64,000 nt of DNA from Bacillota bacterium (GTDB lineage Bacteria > Bacillota > Sulfobacillia > Sulfobacillales > Sulfobacillaceae). Location of the stretch: the NCBI GenBank assembly GCA_021797825.1, contig JAJZZA010000008.1, positions 1 through 64,000 on the forward strand, read 5' to 3'. Shown here piece by piece: positions 1 through 10,477 of this stretch. The first letter of the stretch is position 1. Each line of letters begins with the position of its first letter. Below the pieces are notes generated by a model. It searched no databases. It was given only the letters and a program-made list of their open reading frames with translations, and was not told the DNA's origin. The position numbers were made by a program, and so were the translations under genes.

Positions 1-262
1 AAACTGCCCCGCAGGCTCGCAGCGCTACAGAGAATACCGACCTCGAAAGAATGAACGCGCCCTCAGTATAGCAGGGTTTTTCATGCTCCGTGGTGCCGCC
101 GCGGCGGCATGCGGAACTGCCCCGGCAATTTTGGACGCTAGCCGATACAAATTCGCCGATATCTGGTAACCTTCTGCTTTGGAGATGCGTTTAGACTTCA
201 GCACTCAGGATCGACCAGCTAGGGAGCCGGATTACCGGGCCCGTTTTAATGTGGGGGTTGGC

Positions 263-2194
263 ATGCCGTCAAAACTCGTCGTCCGCCGGGCAATTTGGTT
301 CAGTTTGATGGTCACCGCCTCTTTTGCGGCGGTCGGCACGCGATATTGGTATTTGCAGGTGACCCAAGCCAGCCATTATCAATCCCTGGCCCGCCAGGAC
401 TACCTGCGCAAGCTTCCGGTTCCCGCCCCGCGGGGCAACATCGTCACCAGCGACGGGGTGACCGTCGCCGGCTCCACGCCATCATGGAGTCTCTATTATC
501 TTAACCGCGGCACCCCGCTGCCCCAAGCCGAGGTGGCGCGTCTGGCCCGTTATCTCGGTCAGCCGGCCAAGACCATTACCGCCACCATCGCCAGCGGTCT
601 GAAAAATCTTCCGTCTTATCAGCCCATTCCGGTGGCGGATGGGCTGACCGCACAACAAATGACGGCCATCGAAGAGAACATTGGCAGCTTGCCGGCCATG
701 CGCATTCAGCCGGTGGCGATCCGCAATTATCCTTTTAACAGCATGATGGGGAATATCATCGGCTATTTGAGCGATATTACCGGGCAACAGTATGCCGCGT
801 GGCACAATCTCGGGTACACCATGACGTCGCTGGTGGGCGCCGCCGGACTGGAGCAACAGTATCAGCAATATCTGCACGGACGGGCGGGCGGGCAATATGC
901 CGAAGTCAATCGTCAGGGCCAGTTGGTGCGTTTGTTTGGCCAATCCGTGCCCACCCCGGGCGACACCCTGCACCTGACCATCAACTGGCGGCTGCAGCAA
1001 ACCGCCCAAAAGGCTTTGGCCTACGACATGTACGTCATGCAGCATGCCAACCATGCCCTGCAGGCCTACTCGCCCAATGCCACCTCCGGCGGCGTCATCG
1101 CCATCGACCCGCAAAACGGCGATGTGTTGGCTCTGGCCAGCTTGCCCAGCTATAACCCCAATAAATTGCTGCCCGGCACGGCCACCCGCCTGTCGTATTA
1201 CCAAAGTCTTAACCAGAACCCGCTCAAACCGTTTTTTCTGCGGCCGATCATGGGCCGCTACTCCCCCGGGTCCATTTTCAAACCGATTATGGCGGTCGCC
1301 GCCCTCGCCAGCGGCGTGGTTACGCCCACCACCCAGGTGTTTGACCCCGGGTATTTCCCCAAAATCCCCAGCTTTCACAACTGGTACCCGCCTGGCTTTG
1401 GCTGGGTGAACATTGAAAAGGCCATCGCTCTGTCGGACGACACGTTTTTCTATACCATGGGCTATGATATGGGAATCCAGGTTATGGACAAGTGGATGTC
1501 CAATTTTTTGCTCAACCGTCCCACCGGCATTGACTTGCCGGGCGAGGTTACCAGCATCATGCCCACCCCGCAATACTTGCAGCAGGCCATTGGCGTGCCG
1601 TGGACGGCGGGTTGGAACCTCAACACGGCGATTGGCCAGGGGGTCGACCAATTCTCGCTCATCGCGCTGGCGCGGGCCGACAGCGCCATTGCCAACGGGG
1701 GCACCTTGTACCAGCCGCATCTGGTCTCCTCGATTACCAGCCCGACCGGCAAACTGATCAAATCGTTTCCGCCGGTCGTGCAGGGCAAGATCAACCTGCC
1801 CTACAGCGTCTGGCATACCGTTCACGTAGGCATGGAAATGTCGGCGCAAGACGCCAACGTCGTGCCCGGCTTTTCCGGCACCGGCTACGGCGCGCTGGCC
1901 GGATTGCCGGTTCCCGTGGCATCCAAAACCGGGACCGCCCAAGTCATCGGGCGGGCCAACAACTCGCTCTTCCTGACCTACGGCCCCATGCCCCATCCCA
2001 CCCTGCTGATCATCGTCTACGTACACTCCGGCAATTGGGGCGCCGACTCCGGATTTGTGGCGCGCGCCATCTATGACCAGTACTTCAAAGTGAAGGATCC
2101 GACCGCCCAACCGCTGCTCGATCGCACCTTCGGCGGCCCTTTCGCCTGGCCTTTCGGCTATCCCGCCAACCCCGCGCAGATTCAGGTTCCCTGA
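263..2194 (+). CDS. Class B penicillin-binding protein (PBP2 type, peptidoglycan transpeptidase)
   Basis: Cross-links peptidoglycan during elongation; membrane anchored with the catalytic domain outside. From the ATG at 263 the protein has about 643 residues, one N-terminal membrane segment, a dimerisation/pedestal region, then the transpeptidase domain. The three active-site motifs are visible: SIFK (Ser about 337), SDD (about 391) and KTGTA (Lys about 555). The second motif is SxD rather than SxN, which is the PBP2 form. The frame is open upstream to a TTG at 179 and an ATG at 185, but neither has a properly spaced ribosome site; 263 follows GTGGGGGTT and puts the membrane segment close to the start, as in most PBP2s. 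The start is therefore uncertain. No rod-shape partner genes are visible on this side; the upstream 178 bases hold no recognised gene. Confidence 0.9.
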   Translation: MPSKLVVRRAIWFSLMVTASFAAVGTRYWYLQVTQASHYQSLARQDYLRKLPVPAPRGNIVTSDGVTVAGSTPSWSLYYLNRGTPLPQAEVARLARYLGQPAKTITATIASGLKNLPSYQPIPVADGLTAQQMTAIEENIGSLPAMRIQPVAIRNYPFNSMMGNIIGYLSDITGQQYAAWHNLGYTMTSLVGAAGLEQQYQQYLHGRAGGQYAEVNRQGQLVRLFGQSVPTPGDTLHLTINWRLQQTAQKALAYDMYVMQHANHALQAYSPNATSGGVIAIDPQNGDVLALASLPSYNPNKLLPGTATRLSYYQSLNQNPLKPFFLRPIMGRYSPGSIFKPIMAVAALASGVVTPTTQVFDPGYFPKIPSFHNWYPPGFGWVNIEKAIALSDDTFFYTMGYDMGIQVMDKWMSNFLLNRPTGIDLPGEVTSIMPTPQYLQQAIGVPWTAGWNLNTAIGQGVDQFSLIALARADSAIANGGTLYQPHLVSSITSPTGKLIKSFPPVVQGKINLPYSVWHTVHVGMEMSAQDANVVPGFSGTGYGALAGLPVPVASKTGTAQVIGRANNSLFLTYGPMPHPTLLIIVYVHSGNWGADSGFVARAIYDQYFKVKDPTAQPLLDRTFGGPFAWPFGYPANPAQIQVP

Positions 2195-2568
2195 CCGCTG
2201 CCGGCTCCAGCCCCAACCGGGTTAGGCATCGCGGCGCAATGGTCCAGGACCCCAAGATGCGCAATATCCTTTTGCGGGATGGCCGCGAGTGGCCCATCCC
2301 GCAACGCGTCATTTGTGCCTCCCCCCCACCCGCGCATCCTGTCATCTCCCGCTATGACCGCCGCTTCCGTCAGGTCTTGGTCCGAGTCGCAAAACTCTAA
2401 CACAGATCACCGGCGGCCTGCGGTTGCATGGCGATCTCCCAGCAGTAACACTATCATACAATTCCGACATTATGCCATTGCAACGGAAACGCCCACCAAA
2501 ATCTAACTAGGATGGTCGCGAGTCTCATATTTCGACAAAATTATCGCCATTTTTTTGTGAGATGTGTA

Positions 2569-2597
2569 TTTACAAGCGGTGAGGAATTGAATAAAAT
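2569..2597 (+). promoter_or_regulatory. Sigma-A-type promoter of the ammonium transporter gene
   Basis: TTTACA at 2569-2574, a 17-base spacer and TAAAAT at 2592-2597: 5/6 matches to each consensus hexamer with ideal spacing, inside the most AT-rich part of the 2195-2698 intergenic stretch. Predicted transcript start near 2604 gives a leader of about 95 bases before the ATG at 2699. The rest of 2195-2568 holds no convincing gene. Confidence 0.65.
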
Positions 2598-2698
2598 AAC
2601 AACCAGATTGTCAGTTTGTTGCCAGAGGGTTTTTCGGTCGTGTTACTGTCCTCATCCTGGCCAACATGAATAACTAGCTCTCTTAAAGGAGGATTCCC

Positions 2699-4114
2699 AT
2701 GTATATTCCGGATCCCAAATGGCTAAACCCCGGGGACAATGCGTGGCAGCTCACATCCGCGACCTTCGTGGGTCTGATGTCGGTGCCCGGTCTGGCCATC
2801 CTGTACGGTGGCGTGGTCAAAAAGAAATGGGCCATCAACTCCGCCATGATGGTGCTCTACGCCTTTGCCATTGTCCTCATCACCTGGATGCTATGGGGGT
2901 TCAACATGGGCTTCGGAGCGCCATTGAAACTTGGCGCCGGTATCCTCTCCAACATCGTGGGGATCCCGCATCCGGCCCTGAACTCGCTGTCGGAACAGGC
3001 GCAAGCCAATGTTCCCCTGTTGAACGGGCTGATGCCCAGTTTCCGTTTCCCGCAGGCCTCGTTGATCTTTTTCCAATTTGTGTTCGCCGCCATCACCCCG
3101 GCCATTTTGTCCGGAGGTGTGCTCGGCCGCATGAATTGGAAGGCCTGGATGTTGTTCGTTCCCCTCTGGTCGACCTTTGTGTACAGCATTAATGCGTTCA
3201 TGCTGTGGGGTGGAGGGTGGCTCGCCCAATTGGGAGCGGTCGACTACAGCGGTGGCTACGTCATTCATGTCGCCGCTGGTGTCTCCGGATTTGTCGCGGC
3301 TGCGGTGATAGGCCCCCGACTCGCCAAAGATCGCGAGGGTTTTGGCCCCAACAATCTGCTGTTGGCCCTGGCCGGAGCGGGGATTCTGTGGTTGGGCTGG
3401 GATGGATTCAACGGTGGTGACCCGTACTTCGCCAACGCCGATGCGGCCGCCGCGGTGTTAAACACCAACCTGGCGACCGCCGCTGCATTGGTCACCTGGA
3501 TGATTGCGGATATGTGGGCCAAGGAAAAACCGTCTTTGGTCGGCATGATTAACGGAATGGTATGCGGTCTGGTCGCGATTACGCCCGCCGCCGGTTACGT
3601 TAACGGGGTCGGAGCCATCGCGGTGGGGGTCGCCGGCGCCGCCATTCCGTGGTTCACCATGAACAAGCTGGGCACCAAGGGCATCTTCAAGAAGGTTGAC
3701 GATACCTTGGGGGTGGTGCACACACACGCCTTTGCCGGAGCCGTCGGGGGCCTGATGACGGGACTGTTGGCCGACCCGAATATGGTGGTGTACTATGGAA
3801 CCGGCAAGACCTCAAATGCTGCCGTCACCGGTCTCTTCTACGGCAACCCGCACCAATTCGTCGTTCAGTTGGAAGCCCTGCTGGTCATCGTCATCTTCGA
3901 TGGCGTGGTGACATGGGGAATCTTGAAATTTATCGCCCTGTTCGTTCCGCTGCGTTTCCCCGACCCGGTTCTGGAAAAAGGCGACAGTGGCATTCTGAAA
4001 GAGGTGGACGAAGAATTTATCCCACCCCTGCATCGCGAACCCAGCCACGGACACGTTCCCAGCCCGGCTCCGGCTTATACCATGGCCTCGGGCGAAAACG
4101 CCGGCACCTCTTAA
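2699..4114 (+). CDS. amtB: Ammonium transporter, Amt/MEP/Rh family
   Basis: Membrane channel for NH3/NH4+ uptake. 471 residues, the expected Amt length, with about eleven hydrophobic segments and typical Amt stretches such as GLAILYGGVVKKK near residue 30, a GGYVIHVAAGVSGF segment near 183 and the late VVHTHAFAGAVGGL segment near 339, which carries a conserved pore histidine. The ATG at 2699 is preceded by AAAGGAGGA with good spacing. The cytoplasmic tail is long and rich in Pro, His and Ser. No GlnK/PII gene lies next to it, so control by PII is not shown here. It is a single-gene unit between a promoter at 2569 and a terminator at 4141. Confidence 0.95.
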   Translation: MYIPDPKWLNPGDNAWQLTSATFVGLMSVPGLAILYGGVVKKKWAINSAMMVLYAFAIVLITWMLWGFNMGFGAPLKLGAGILSNIVGIPHPALNSLSEQAQANVPLLNGLMPSFRFPQASLIFFQFVFAAITPAILSGGVLGRMNWKAWMLFVPLWSTFVYSINAFMLWGGGWLAQLGAVDYSGGYVIHVAAGVSGFVAAAVIGPRLAKDREGFGPNNLLLALAGAGILWLGWDGFNGGDPYFANADAAAAVLNTNLATAAALVTWMIADMWAKEKPSLVGMINGMVCGLVAITPAAGYVNGVGAIAVGVAGAAIPWFTMNKLGTKGIFKKVDDTLGVVHTHAFAGAVGGLMTGLLADPNMVVYYGTGKTSNAAVTGLFYGNPHQFVVQLEALLVIVIFDGVVTWGILKFIALFVPLRFPDPVLEKGDSGILKEVDEEFIPPLHREPSHGHVPSPAPAYTMASGENAGTS

Positions 4115-4140
4115 CGGGGTGGGTTGGTCACTGGCTCTTG

Positions 4141-4169
4141 GCGCCTCGGGTGAACCCGAGGCGCTTTTT
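4141..4169 (+). terminator. Intrinsic terminator after amtB
   Basis: Perfect 10-bp stem GCGCCTCGGG / CCCGAGGCGC with a TGAA tetraloop, followed directly by TTTTTC, 26 bases after the amtB stop. Confidence 0.9.
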
Positions 4170-4384
4170 CTGCGCCATCGCAAAAATCTTCGAGAAAATT
4201 CCTGGAGAAAGAGGAATTTTTCAACCCGAGGCGGAACTAGTGGAAGATGTTTCGGGTCAGCGTGCGGGCGACACCAGATCAGCCCGACGTTGGCCAATCC
4301 GCCGCGTGAGGACTTGACATTGTTGTAAGACGCGGAAAATTTGGAAGACCCCGAATCCAACCGAAAAAGGGAGGCTGTTGCCGC

Positions 4385-6079
4385 ATGTCCGAGACTTTCC
4401 CTCGCAACCTAAGAGCCAGAAGCGCGCACACGGTGGAAGGACCGGAACGCGCGCCGCACCGCAGCATGTACCGCGCGATGGGTTTTACCGACGATGACTT
4501 CCATAAGCCGTTCGTCGGCGTAGCCAATCTGCACAGCGAAGTCACGCCCTGCAATTTCAACCTTGACACCACGACCCACCACGTCAAGGCCGGCGTTCAA
4601 AAGGCTGGCGGCAAACCCATTGAATTTCGCACGATTACGGTCAGCGATGCCATCGCCATGGGCCACCAAGGGATGAAGGGGTCTCTCATCAGCCGGGAGG
4701 TGATTGCCGATTCCATCGAAGTCGTCACCTTCAGCGAGGCTTTTGACGCCTTGGTGGCCATCGGCGGATGCGACAAAAACCTGCCCGGCATCCTGATGGC
4801 CGCGGGGCGGCTCAACATCCCGGCCGTCGCGCTTTATGGCGGAACCATTATGCCCGGACGCTTCCAAGGCCGCGCGGTCAGCATCGGAGACGTGTATGAA
4901 GCGGTCGGCGCCCACTCCAGTGGCCGCATGACCGATGCGGAACTCGATGAGTTGGAGCGCAAGGCTTGCCCAGGCGCGGGAACCTGCGGGGGCCTTTTCA
5001 CCGCCAATACCATGGGATCCATCGTTGAGGCGTTGGGCATCGCCCTGCCCGGCAGTTCCGCGATTCCGGCGGTGGACCCCCGCAAACAGGCGTACGCCGA
5101 GGCGTCGGGAGCCGCGGTCATGCGGGCGCTGGAACTCGGCTTAAAAGCCCGCGACATCGTCACCCGCGAGGCCTTTGAGAACGCCATTACGCTCACGGCG
5201 GCCATGGGCGGCTCAACCAACAGCGTTCTCCACCTGTTGGCCGCCGCCCACGAGATGGACGTGCCGTTGACCATCGACGATTTTGACCGCATCAGCCGCC
5301 GCACGCCCCACATCGGTAATCTTAAACCCGGGGGGGAATACCTGATGGCCGACCTCGACGCAATCGGCGGCGTGCCGGTCATTTTGAAGATGCTGCTCGA
5401 GGCGGGCCTTATCCATGGGGACGCCATGACCATTACGGGACGGACCATGGCGGAAAACCTTGAGGACTTTTCCTTGCCGACCGCGCCGCAGAAGGTGGTC
5501 TTCCCGGTATCCCAGCCCATTCACAGCACGGGCTCGCTGGTCATCCTAAAAGGCAACCTGGCCGAGGAAGGCGCCGTCATCAAAGTCACCACCCATGACG
5601 AATCTGTCCGCTTCCGCGGCCCGGCCCGCGTGTTTAATAGTGAAGAATCCTCTTTTGACGCGATAAAATCCGGTGAAATTCAATCTGGACAAGTGGTGGT
5701 GATTCGCTACGAAGGCCCGCGCGGCGGCCCGGGCATGCGGGAGATGCTGGGCGTCACCGCCGCCATCGTCGGTCAAGGCCATCTCGATGACGTGGCGTTA
5801 ATAACCGATGGCCGTTTTTCTGGCGCGACGCGCGGCCCGATGATTGGCCACATCGCTCCGGAAGCGGCCGTGGGAGGAACCATTGCGCTGCTGCAAGACG
5901 GAGACATTATTGAGATCGACACGGCGCGCCGCCTGCTGAAGGTCGACCTGTCCGACGAGGAACTGGCGAAACGCCGCGCGGCCTGGTCGCCCCCGGCGCC
6001 CAATTTTACCCACGGCATCTTTGCCAAGTACGCCCGGGTGGTGCAATCGGCGTCCAAGGGGGCCGTCACCACCGAATAA
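4385..6079 (+). CDS. ilvD: Dihydroxy-acid dehydratase
   Basis: Converts 2,3-dihydroxy-3-methylbutanoate (and the methylpentanoate analogue) to the 2-oxo acid in valine, isoleucine and pantothenate synthesis. 564 residues, full IlvD/Edd length. Cys at about 56 (TPCNFN), 129 (GGCDKNLPG) and 201 (GTCGG) fit the three cluster ligands of the family; the pattern matches the shorter, [2Fe-2S]-type DHADs, which is an inference. The ATG at 4385 follows AGGGAGG at 4368-4374. TTGACA at 4314 could be a -35 box but no good -10 follows it. The gene stands alone; no other ilv or leu genes are in the window. Confidence 0.95.
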   Translation: MSETFPRNLRARSAHTVEGPERAPHRSMYRAMGFTDDDFHKPFVGVANLHSEVTPCNFNLDTTTHHVKAGVQKAGGKPIEFRTITVSDAIAMGHQGMKGSLISREVIADSIEVVTFSEAFDALVAIGGCDKNLPGILMAAGRLNIPAVALYGGTIMPGRFQGRAVSIGDVYEAVGAHSSGRMTDAELDELERKACPGAGTCGGLFTANTMGSIVEALGIALPGSSAIPAVDPRKQAYAEASGAAVMRALELGLKARDIVTREAFENAITLTAAMGGSTNSVLHLLAAAHEMDVPLTIDDFDRISRRTPHIGNLKPGGEYLMADLDAIGGVPVILKMLLEAGLIHGDAMTITGRTMAENLEDFSLPTAPQKVVFPVSQPIHSTGSLVILKGNLAEEGAVIKVTTHDESVRFRGPARVFNSEESSFDAIKSGEIQSGQVVVIRYEGPRGGPGMREMLGVTAAIVGQGHLDDVALITDGRFSGATRGPMIGHIAPEAAVGGTIALLQDGDIIEIDTARRLLKVDLSDEELAKRRAAWSPPAPNFTHGIFAKYARVVQSASKGAVTTE

Positions 6080-6674
6080 GTCAAACCCCCGGCGTGGCGG
6101 GTCGGGCGCGGCTGGACCTGAGCAACCTCTTGCCGCCAGCGGGTGAGAGGCGACACGCCCTGCCGTTCCCGCGCCAGCAGGATCTGCCGAGAGGGCCCGC
6201 CGGCATCTGCCGCGGGCCCTCTCCGGCATGCTTCCCCTCCCCCGTTCAGCCAAGGCTAGGCGCCGCTCAGCGCGGCGTCTCTGCCGGGTGGCGTTTCGCC
6301 CGTAGAGATCCTCGATACCGGGGCCCGGATCATCAGCCCTGGGCCGCCATACGCTGGACTTTAGCCACCAAGGGAGACGCGGGCGGAGAGCGGTAGGTCT
6401 TGGCCTTGGTCGGTTCGGCCAACGCGAATCCCAGCCCATCGGGCTGATGCCATGTGCACCGTCTACGCATCCGAACCACGAGCGCTGATGACATCCAGGT
6501 TAGTCGAAGTAATGACAAAATGACTTAGCGCCAACAACCCAGCGCTCAAAAAACAGGCGCGGCCAGCAGATATCTCATATGCCGGCCGCCCCCCAATTCA
6601 TCGACAAGGTTAATCCCCGGCTAGAAATTTTTGGTGGTGCCCCTTGCCCCAAGCTGGCGTCGGGCCGCGCCTGG
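6080..6674. other. Convergent intergenic region with a strong hairpin
   Basis: No convincing gene. A perfect 12-bp inverted repeat, GAGAGGGCCCGC / GCGGGCCCTCTC with an 11-base loop, lies at 6189-6223. It has no U-tract but could end transcription from ilvD or stabilise its 3' end. A minus-strand reading frame at 6333-6518 has no recognisable family and no good ribosome site. Confidence 0.5.
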
Positions 6675-8153
6675 TTAGTACAGATTGCCGGTGCGCCGAG
6701 TACCGCTGTAGTCCAAAAAGACGGTCTTGGTCTCAGTAAAAAACAGGGTGCCTTCATGTGCCATTTCCCGGGGTCCCAAACCCGAACTCTTAATGCCGCC
6801 GAAGGGCAGTTGCGCCTCTCCGCCAATCGTGGGGTTATTCACATGAACCATGCCCACCTCGACCCGCTCAATGAACCGCTGCGCGGTCTTAATATCCTGG
6901 GTATAGATGGACGCGGTGAGCCCGTACTCCACCCCGTTGACGATCGCGATGGCCGCATCCAAAGTGTCAAACGACATCATGGCGAGGACCGGCCCGAAAA
7001 TTTCGTCACGCGCTACCGCCATCTCCGGGCGAACCTCGCTCAGCACCGTAGGTGCCATGAATACGCCGTCGGCGCGCGCGCCGTCCCGCAGGCGATGGCC
7101 TCCCGCCAGCACCACCGCCCCCTCGGCCACGGCTTGTTCCACCATGGCCAGTCCTTGCGTCAACTGGTGCTCATCGATTACCGGTCCCATGGTCACATTG
7201 GCGGCATCGGGCGGACCGACCTCAATCTGTTCGATGCGGGCCAAACAGGCCGCTTCGAATTGTTGCCGGATCGCCCGATGCACCAAGACCCGGCTGGTGG
7301 CCGTGCATCGTTGCCCGGCGCAGCCGAACGCACCACCCACGACGCCTTCCGCCGCGACCGCCAAATCCGCGTCGGGCATCACCACCACCGCATTTTTTCC
7401 GCCCATCTCCATCGTCAATTTGATCGGCCGGCCCGCCAGTTGTTGCTGTAAACTGGCCCCCACCGCATTGGACCCGGTGAAACTGACCGCCTTGGTCAGC
7501 GGATCCAAGGCAATCGCCTGACCTACCACGGGACCGGAACCCAGCACCATATTGAGCACGCCTGCCGGCAGGCCGGCGTCCACAAAGCCCTTGACGATGG
7601 CCGTGGACATCAGCGGCGTCCACGAAGCCGGCTTAAAGACCACGGCATTGCCCGCCACCAGAGCGGGAGCCAGTTTCCACACGGGGATGGCAAAGGGAAA
7701 GTTCCACGGCGTAATCGCGGCCACCACCCCCAGGGGTTGCCGCACGGTATAGGTAAAATTATGCGGGATTTCCGACGGCGTGGTTTCTCCCGATAAGCGA
7801 AAACCCTCGCCCGCGAAAAATTCCAGCAGGTTCAACCCTTTTTGAATCTCACCGCGGGCTTCGGCCAGGGTCTTGCCTTGTTCCCGCATCATAATGAGAG
7901 CCAGTTCCTCGCGGCGTTCACTTAAGATCTGGTGGGCCTTCAGCAACACCCGCCCCCGTTGGGGCGCGGGGACTTCCCGCCAGTCCAGATACGCGTCATA
8001 AGCAACCTGGATCGCGTGGCGCACATCATCCGGGGTGGCCTCATAGAAGTACGCGATCTCTTGGTTGACATAACTCGGATCGCGGTCACTGACCCGTTTC
8101 CCCGTGGCACTGAGCCATTGCCCCCCGATGAATTGTTGACATTGCACCGCCAT
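6675..8153 (-). CDS. NAD(P)-dependent aldehyde dehydrogenase
   Basis: Oxidises an aldehyde or semialdehyde to the acid. 492 residues. The conserved elements are present: ITPWNFPF near residue 150, EMGGKNAV carrying the general-base Glu near 249, and GCAGQRCTATSR with the nucleophilic Cys near 283. The overall shape resembles succinate-semialdehyde or 2-oxoglutarate-semialdehyde dehydrogenases, but the substrate cannot be fixed from sequence alone. The ATG at 8153 is preceded by GGAGGAAG on the minus strand. It lies 197 bases downstream of the E1-E2 operon on the same strand, behind a hairpin at 8296, so co-transcription is possible but not shown. Confidence 0.9.
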   Translation of the reverse strand: MAVQCQQFIGGQWLSATGKRVSDRDPSYVNQEIAYFYEATPDDVRHAIQVAYDAYLDWREVPAPQRGRVLLKAHQILSERREELALIMMREQGKTLAEARGEIQKGLNLLEFFAGEGFRLSGETTPSEIPHNFTYTVRQPLGVVAAITPWNFPFAIPVWKLAPALVAGNAVVFKPASWTPLMSTAIVKGFVDAGLPAGVLNMVLGSGPVVGQAIALDPLTKAVSFTGSNAVGASLQQQLAGRPIKLTMEMGGKNAVVVMPDADLAVAAEGVVGGAFGCAGQRCTATSRVLVHRAIRQQFEAACLARIEQIEVGPPDAANVTMGPVIDEHQLTQGLAMVEQAVAEGAVVLAGGHRLRDGARADGVFMAPTVLSEVRPEMAVARDEIFGPVLAMMSFDTLDAAIAIVNGVEYGLTASIYTQDIKTAQRFIERVEVGMVHVNNPTIGGEAQLPFGGIKSSGLGPREMAHEGTLFFTETKTVFLDYSGTRRTGNLY

Positions 8154-8295
8154 TACGGACTTCCTCCTCCATTGTCGAGCCTGCGCTCAGAACAACCCGC
8201 CGTGAGATCTGCGAAAATCGCATCCTGCCCGTTCGGCGGGGCGTCGCCGTCAGGCGTGCCGGGCACGCCAGTGTCCGGCTCGAGGTGGCGAAACG

Positions 8296-8325
8296 GAACA
8301 GGAAACCCCGAGAGGTCTCCTGTTC
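8296..8325 (-). terminator. Hairpin at the end of the 2-oxo-acid dehydrogenase operon
   Basis: Inverted repeat GAACAGGA / TCCTGTTC that extends to 12 pairs with one G-U wobble, 25 bases after the E2 stop. The following bases are only weakly U-rich, so read-through into the aldehyde dehydrogenase gene is plausible. Confidence 0.45.
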
Positions 8326-8350
8326 AGCGTGTAGCCCAGCAATAACCCGG

Positions 8351-9388
8351 CTACTCCCATTCGTCCGGGTCGGACGCTGCGTCAGCTGCCGCCTGGGCCA
8401 GGGCCATAAGAAACTTGGCCGCATCCACACCGTCCACCCAGCGATGATCAACCGTCAGGGAGAGCGGCAACACCAGTCCCGCCGAGTCCGGTTCCGACGC
8501 TCCCACGCCCAAAATGGCCACCTCGCCGCGCGACAGGCGCGGCGTAAAGTATTCTATACCCCACGGCCCCAGATTGGACAGGGTAAACGTTGGACTGGCT
8601 CCGGCGGGGGAGACCGCATCGCCCGCCTCCCGGCGCGCGCGAATGGCGTGAAGCGCTCTGTCCCAGCCTGCCGCCCGGTCCGGCGCCGGCACAATCACCG
8701 CGCGGGTCAGTCCCTCATCGGTAGCCACGGCGACGCCCAAACGCAATGATGCGGCGGGGTGAAACCCCTCGGAGTCAATGCGCCCGTGCAGTGTAGACGC
8801 CTCCCCTAACGCCATCTGCACGGACCGCGCCATCAGCGCCAACCAGCGGCGATCGGCGGCCATCACCCATCCCGTCAGCCGAATCTTGCGATGCACCGTA
8901 TAAGGCAAAGCGGCCGCGTCGGTCAGGGTGCGGATCAACGCCTGGCGGAACGGGGAGAGCGGCTCCGGGGGAAGACCGACGGTAGCCGGTGGATCACCAC
9001 CCGGCACTCTCGTTTTATACCGCTCCAATAGATTCATGGTCAAGGGCTCGCCGGGAAACGCCCGCGCCACCTCGGTGAGATCCCATCCCCGCTCCGCAGC
9101 CTGGCGCCGAACCGCCGGAGGCGCGGGCACAAACGGGGCGCGCGCGGTTTCGCCCGCACCCTTGACGATTACGCTCCCCAGAACCTGTTCGGGACCAAAG
9201 GCCTCCCCTTCCGCCAGCTTATGCCGAAGAACTCCCGCCGCCGGCGATACAATTTCGAACGATACCTTGTCCGTCATGGCCTCCGCCACCACGGTATTGA
9301 CCTCCACCGCCGCCCCGTCGTCATAAAGCCAGTGGGTCAAGACCGCTTCCGCATCGGCGTGCACCGAGAACCGCGTCACAATATCCAT
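8351..9388 (-). CDS. 2-oxo-acid dehydrogenase E2 (dihydrolipoamide acyltransferase)
   Basis: Core acyltransferase of a pyruvate, acetoin or branched-chain 2-oxo-acid dehydrogenase complex. About 345 residues, short for an E2. Domains in order: one lipoyl domain (1-80) with TDKVSFE carrying the lipoylated Lys near residue 40; a peripheral-subunit-binding domain around 90-125; and the acyltransferase domain ending with DHRWVDG near 325, which holds the catalytic His. It starts 6 bases after the E1beta stop. Because the lipoyl Lys must be charged, this complex depends on lipoate attachment, for which two ligases and LipS1/LipS2 are encoded at 46.8-51.3 kb. The specific substrate is not clear. 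Confidence 0.9.
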   Translation of the reverse strand: MDIVTRFSVHADAEAVLTHWLYDDGAAVEVNTVVAEAMTDKVSFEIVSPAAGVLRHKLAEGEAFGPEQVLGSVIVKGAGETARAPFVPAPPAVRRQAAERGWDLTEVARAFPGEPLTMNLLERYKTRVPGGDPPATVGLPPEPLSPFRQALIRTLTDAAALPYTVHRKIRLTGWVMAADRRWLALMARSVQMALGEASTLHGRIDSEGFHPAASLRLGVAVATDEGLTRAVIVPAPDRAAGWDRALHAIRARREAGDAVSPAGASPTFTLSNLGPWGIEYFTPRLSRGEVAILGVGASEPDSAGLVLPLSLTVDHRWVDGVDAAKFLMALAQAAADAASDPDEWE

Positions 9389-9394
9389 CGCCGT

Positions 9395-10417
9395 CTATGC
9401 ACCCCGTGCCCAAGCAGTCAGCACCGCCTCAATCGCGTCGGCCGACGGGATCACGGCTTGCTCCAGCACCCTGCTATAGGGTATGGGAACATCCGGCACC
9501 GCCAGCCGCCGGATGGGAGCCTCCAGATAATCGAGCGCCTCTTCGGCGGCGATGGCCGCCACCTCGCCGCTCATGCCGAACGACCGGTAATCCTCGTCCA
9601 CCACCAGCAAACGGTGGGTCCGGCGCACCGAATCGACGATGGCCGCCCGATCGATGGGAACCAGCGTGCGCAGATCGATGACCTCCGCGTCGATCCGGTC
9701 CCGAACCGCTTCCGCGGCGCGCACCGCCCGATGCACCATGGCCCCAATTGTGACGATGGTGGCGTCGCGGCCCGGACGGGCGACGGCGGCCTGCCCGAAC
9801 GGGATGCGATACGAACTCTCGGGAACTCCCACCGCCGCCTGATCGTCGGAAGGCATCCAGCCCAGTCCCATTAGACCCTTGTGAAACGCAAACAGCACGG
9901 GGTTGTCATCGGCAATCGCTTCCAGCATAAGCCCTTTGGCATCGAAGGCGTTGGACGGCATCACGACTTTTAATCCGGGGATGTGGGCAAACAGTCCGGT
10001 CAAGACCTGACTGTGCTGAGCGGCATCGCTGTACCCGCCTCCCACCGCCGTCATCAGCACCACCGGATGTTTGACCGTTCCACCCGACATGTAATAGTTT
10101 TTGGCCAGGTGATTATAGATTTGATCCATCGCCACCCCGAAGAAATCGACAAACATCAGTTCCACGATGGGACGCAAGCCCTCCGCCGACGCCCCGATGG
10201 CGGCGCCGATAAAGGCGCTCTCCGAGATCGGGGTGTCAAGCACCCGTTCCGAACCCCATTTCTCATAAAGCCCGCCCGTCGCGCCAAAAATTCCGCCGTA
10301 CGGACCCACATCCTCTCCCATCACCAAGACGCTGGGATCCTCCGTCATCGCCTGATCAATGGCTTCGCTTATCGCCCGCGCCATGGTCAGTTTTCGTTCC
10401 GCCACCGACGTTGCCAT
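9395..10417 (-). CDS. 2-oxo-acid dehydrogenase E1 beta subunit
   Basis: Thiamine-diphosphate-dependent decarboxylase, beta chain; pairs with the alpha chain encoded just upstream. 340 residues, normal for the family. It begins with the typical MARAISEAIDQAM helix and VLVMGEDVGPYGG, and carries the C-terminal transketolase-like domain from about residue 210. ATG at 10417, 60 bases after the E1alpha stop, with a GGGGGACGGG purine stretch upstream. Length and layout fit AcoB, PdhB and BkdB equally well. Confidence 0.92.
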   Translation of the reverse strand: MATSVAERKLTMARAISEAIDQAMTEDPSVLVMGEDVGPYGGIFGATGGLYEKWGSERVLDTPISESAFIGAAIGASAEGLRPIVELMFVDFFGVAMDQIYNHLAKNYYMSGGTVKHPVVLMTAVGGGYSDAAQHSQVLTGLFAHIPGLKVVMPSNAFDAKGLMLEAIADDNPVLFAFHKGLMGLGWMPSDDQAAVGVPESSYRIPFGQAAVARPGRDATIVTIGAMVHRAVRAAEAVRDRIDAEVIDLRTLVPIDRAAIVDSVRRTHRLLVVDEDYRSFGMSGEVAAIAAEEALDYLEAPIRRLAVPDVPIPYSRVLEQAVIPSADAIEAVLTAWARGA

Positions 10418-10477
10418 GGATACCCGTCCCCCTTATTGAATAATCGGCATAGCCTGATTGCGAACCGCAGCGGCTCC

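Noticed and set aside
482-2110. Long minus-strand open frame of 542 codons
   Set aside because: It is the antisense shadow of the penicillin-binding protein gene; composition is Gly/Arg/His-rich and there is no ribosome site.
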